Under the pieces are notes generated by a model. That model had not been told where the DNA came from and ran no database searches. It worked only from the letters and a program-made list of their open reading frames with translations. A stretch of DNA of 5,851 bases, from positions 1 through 5,851 of the forward strand of contig CAKUNY010000130.1 of the NCBI GenBank assembly GCA_934668605.1, in the 5' to 3' direction. How positions within the stretch are numbered: the stretch's first letter is position 1; every line of letters begins with the position of its first letter. The DNA is from an uncultured Oscillospiraceae bacterium (lineage in GTDB: Bacteria > Bacillota > Clostridia > Oscillospirales > Oscillospiraceae). Positions 5,673 to 5,851 of this stretch are shown here, in pieces. The translations under genes were made by a program, and so were the position numbers.

Positions 5673-5851
5673 ATGGTAGTTTCTACATCGACAAAAATCG
5701 TCGTTATCATCGTCTTCGTCCTCTATACCGCGGCTCTGCTCGTCGTCGGCTGGCTCTACAAGAGAAAGCTCGATAAGCAGAAGGGCGAATTCACCGACAA
5801 CTTCTATACCGGCGGACGCGCCATGGGTGCGCTGCTCGTTGCGATGATGGT
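5673..5851 (+). CDS. Sodium:solute symporter, SSS family (partial, N-terminus only)
   Basis: The gene starts at ATG 5673, with AGGAGG at 5660-5665 and 7 bases of spacing, and runs off the right edge after 59 codons. The N-terminus has a hydrophobic first helix at about residues 8-28, a basic loop (YKRKLDKQK), and then the family signature around FYTGGRAMGALLVAMM (44-59), which in SSS proteins leads into the second helix and the sodium site. The pairing with a YhdT-like gene points to the PanF-like branch, whose members carry pantothenate or other carboxylates. The context suggests the substrate is what the deacylase acts on, or a product of it (inference). Substrate residues lie beyond the window. 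No terminator separates it from the genes upstream. Confidence 0.88.
   Translation, partial: MVVSTSTKIVVIIVFVLYTAALLVVGWLYKRKLDKQKGEFTDNFYTGGRAMGALLVAMM

Noticed and set aside
1..5851. CRISPR arrays, tRNA or rRNA genes, toxin-antitoxin or phage-defence genes
   Set aside because: No regularly spaced repeats, tRNA cloverleaf, rRNA-like stretches or defence-gene motifs were seen on either strand.

Overview
The window looks like chromosomal DNA from a GC-rich member of the Firmicutes/Clostridia, perhaps a gut Oscillospiraceae-type anaerobe. This is inferred from strong AGGAGG-type ribosome binding sites, a Clostridia-style large serine recombinase, a GC-biased third codon position in the coding regions, and AT-rich gaps between genes. 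The exact genus cannot be read from the sequence.

Layout. Positions 1-707 are the remains of a mobile element: the last codons of an unidentified ORF, then a large serine recombinase cut short just after its catalytic domain. Positions 708-967 hold no gene but carry two strong hairpins. One is a bidirectional intrinsic terminator, the other a minus-strand terminator. They insulate the recombinase from the convergent LysR-type regulator gene (968-1885, minus strand). Positions 1886-2400 are a 515-bp divergent control region. It contains a good extended -10 promoter for the regulator, three closely packed dyad symmetries that could be operators, a weak plus-strand promoter, and a hairpin with a T-run in the leader of the plus-strand operon.

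From 2401 to the right edge runs a tightly packed plus-strand operon of four genes: an N-acyl-D-amino-acid deacylase with all metal-site residues present; an iron-sulfur lyase of the L-cysteine desulfidase (CyuA/UPF0597) family with a Val in place of the usual catalytic Cys; a small two-helix YhdT/DUF997 protein; and the start of a sodium:solute symporter. The last two are a recognised pairing of symporter and small partner.

How the genes may work together (inference): the symporter and its partner import an N-acylated amino acid or related carboxylate. The deacylase removes the acyl group. The Fe-S lyase may then eliminate ammonia (and perhaps sulfide or another leaving group) to give a 2-oxo acid. 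The LysR protein would sense a pathway metabolite and control the divergent operon. The substrate is unknown, and the altered active-site residue of the lyase suggests it may not be plain L-cysteine.
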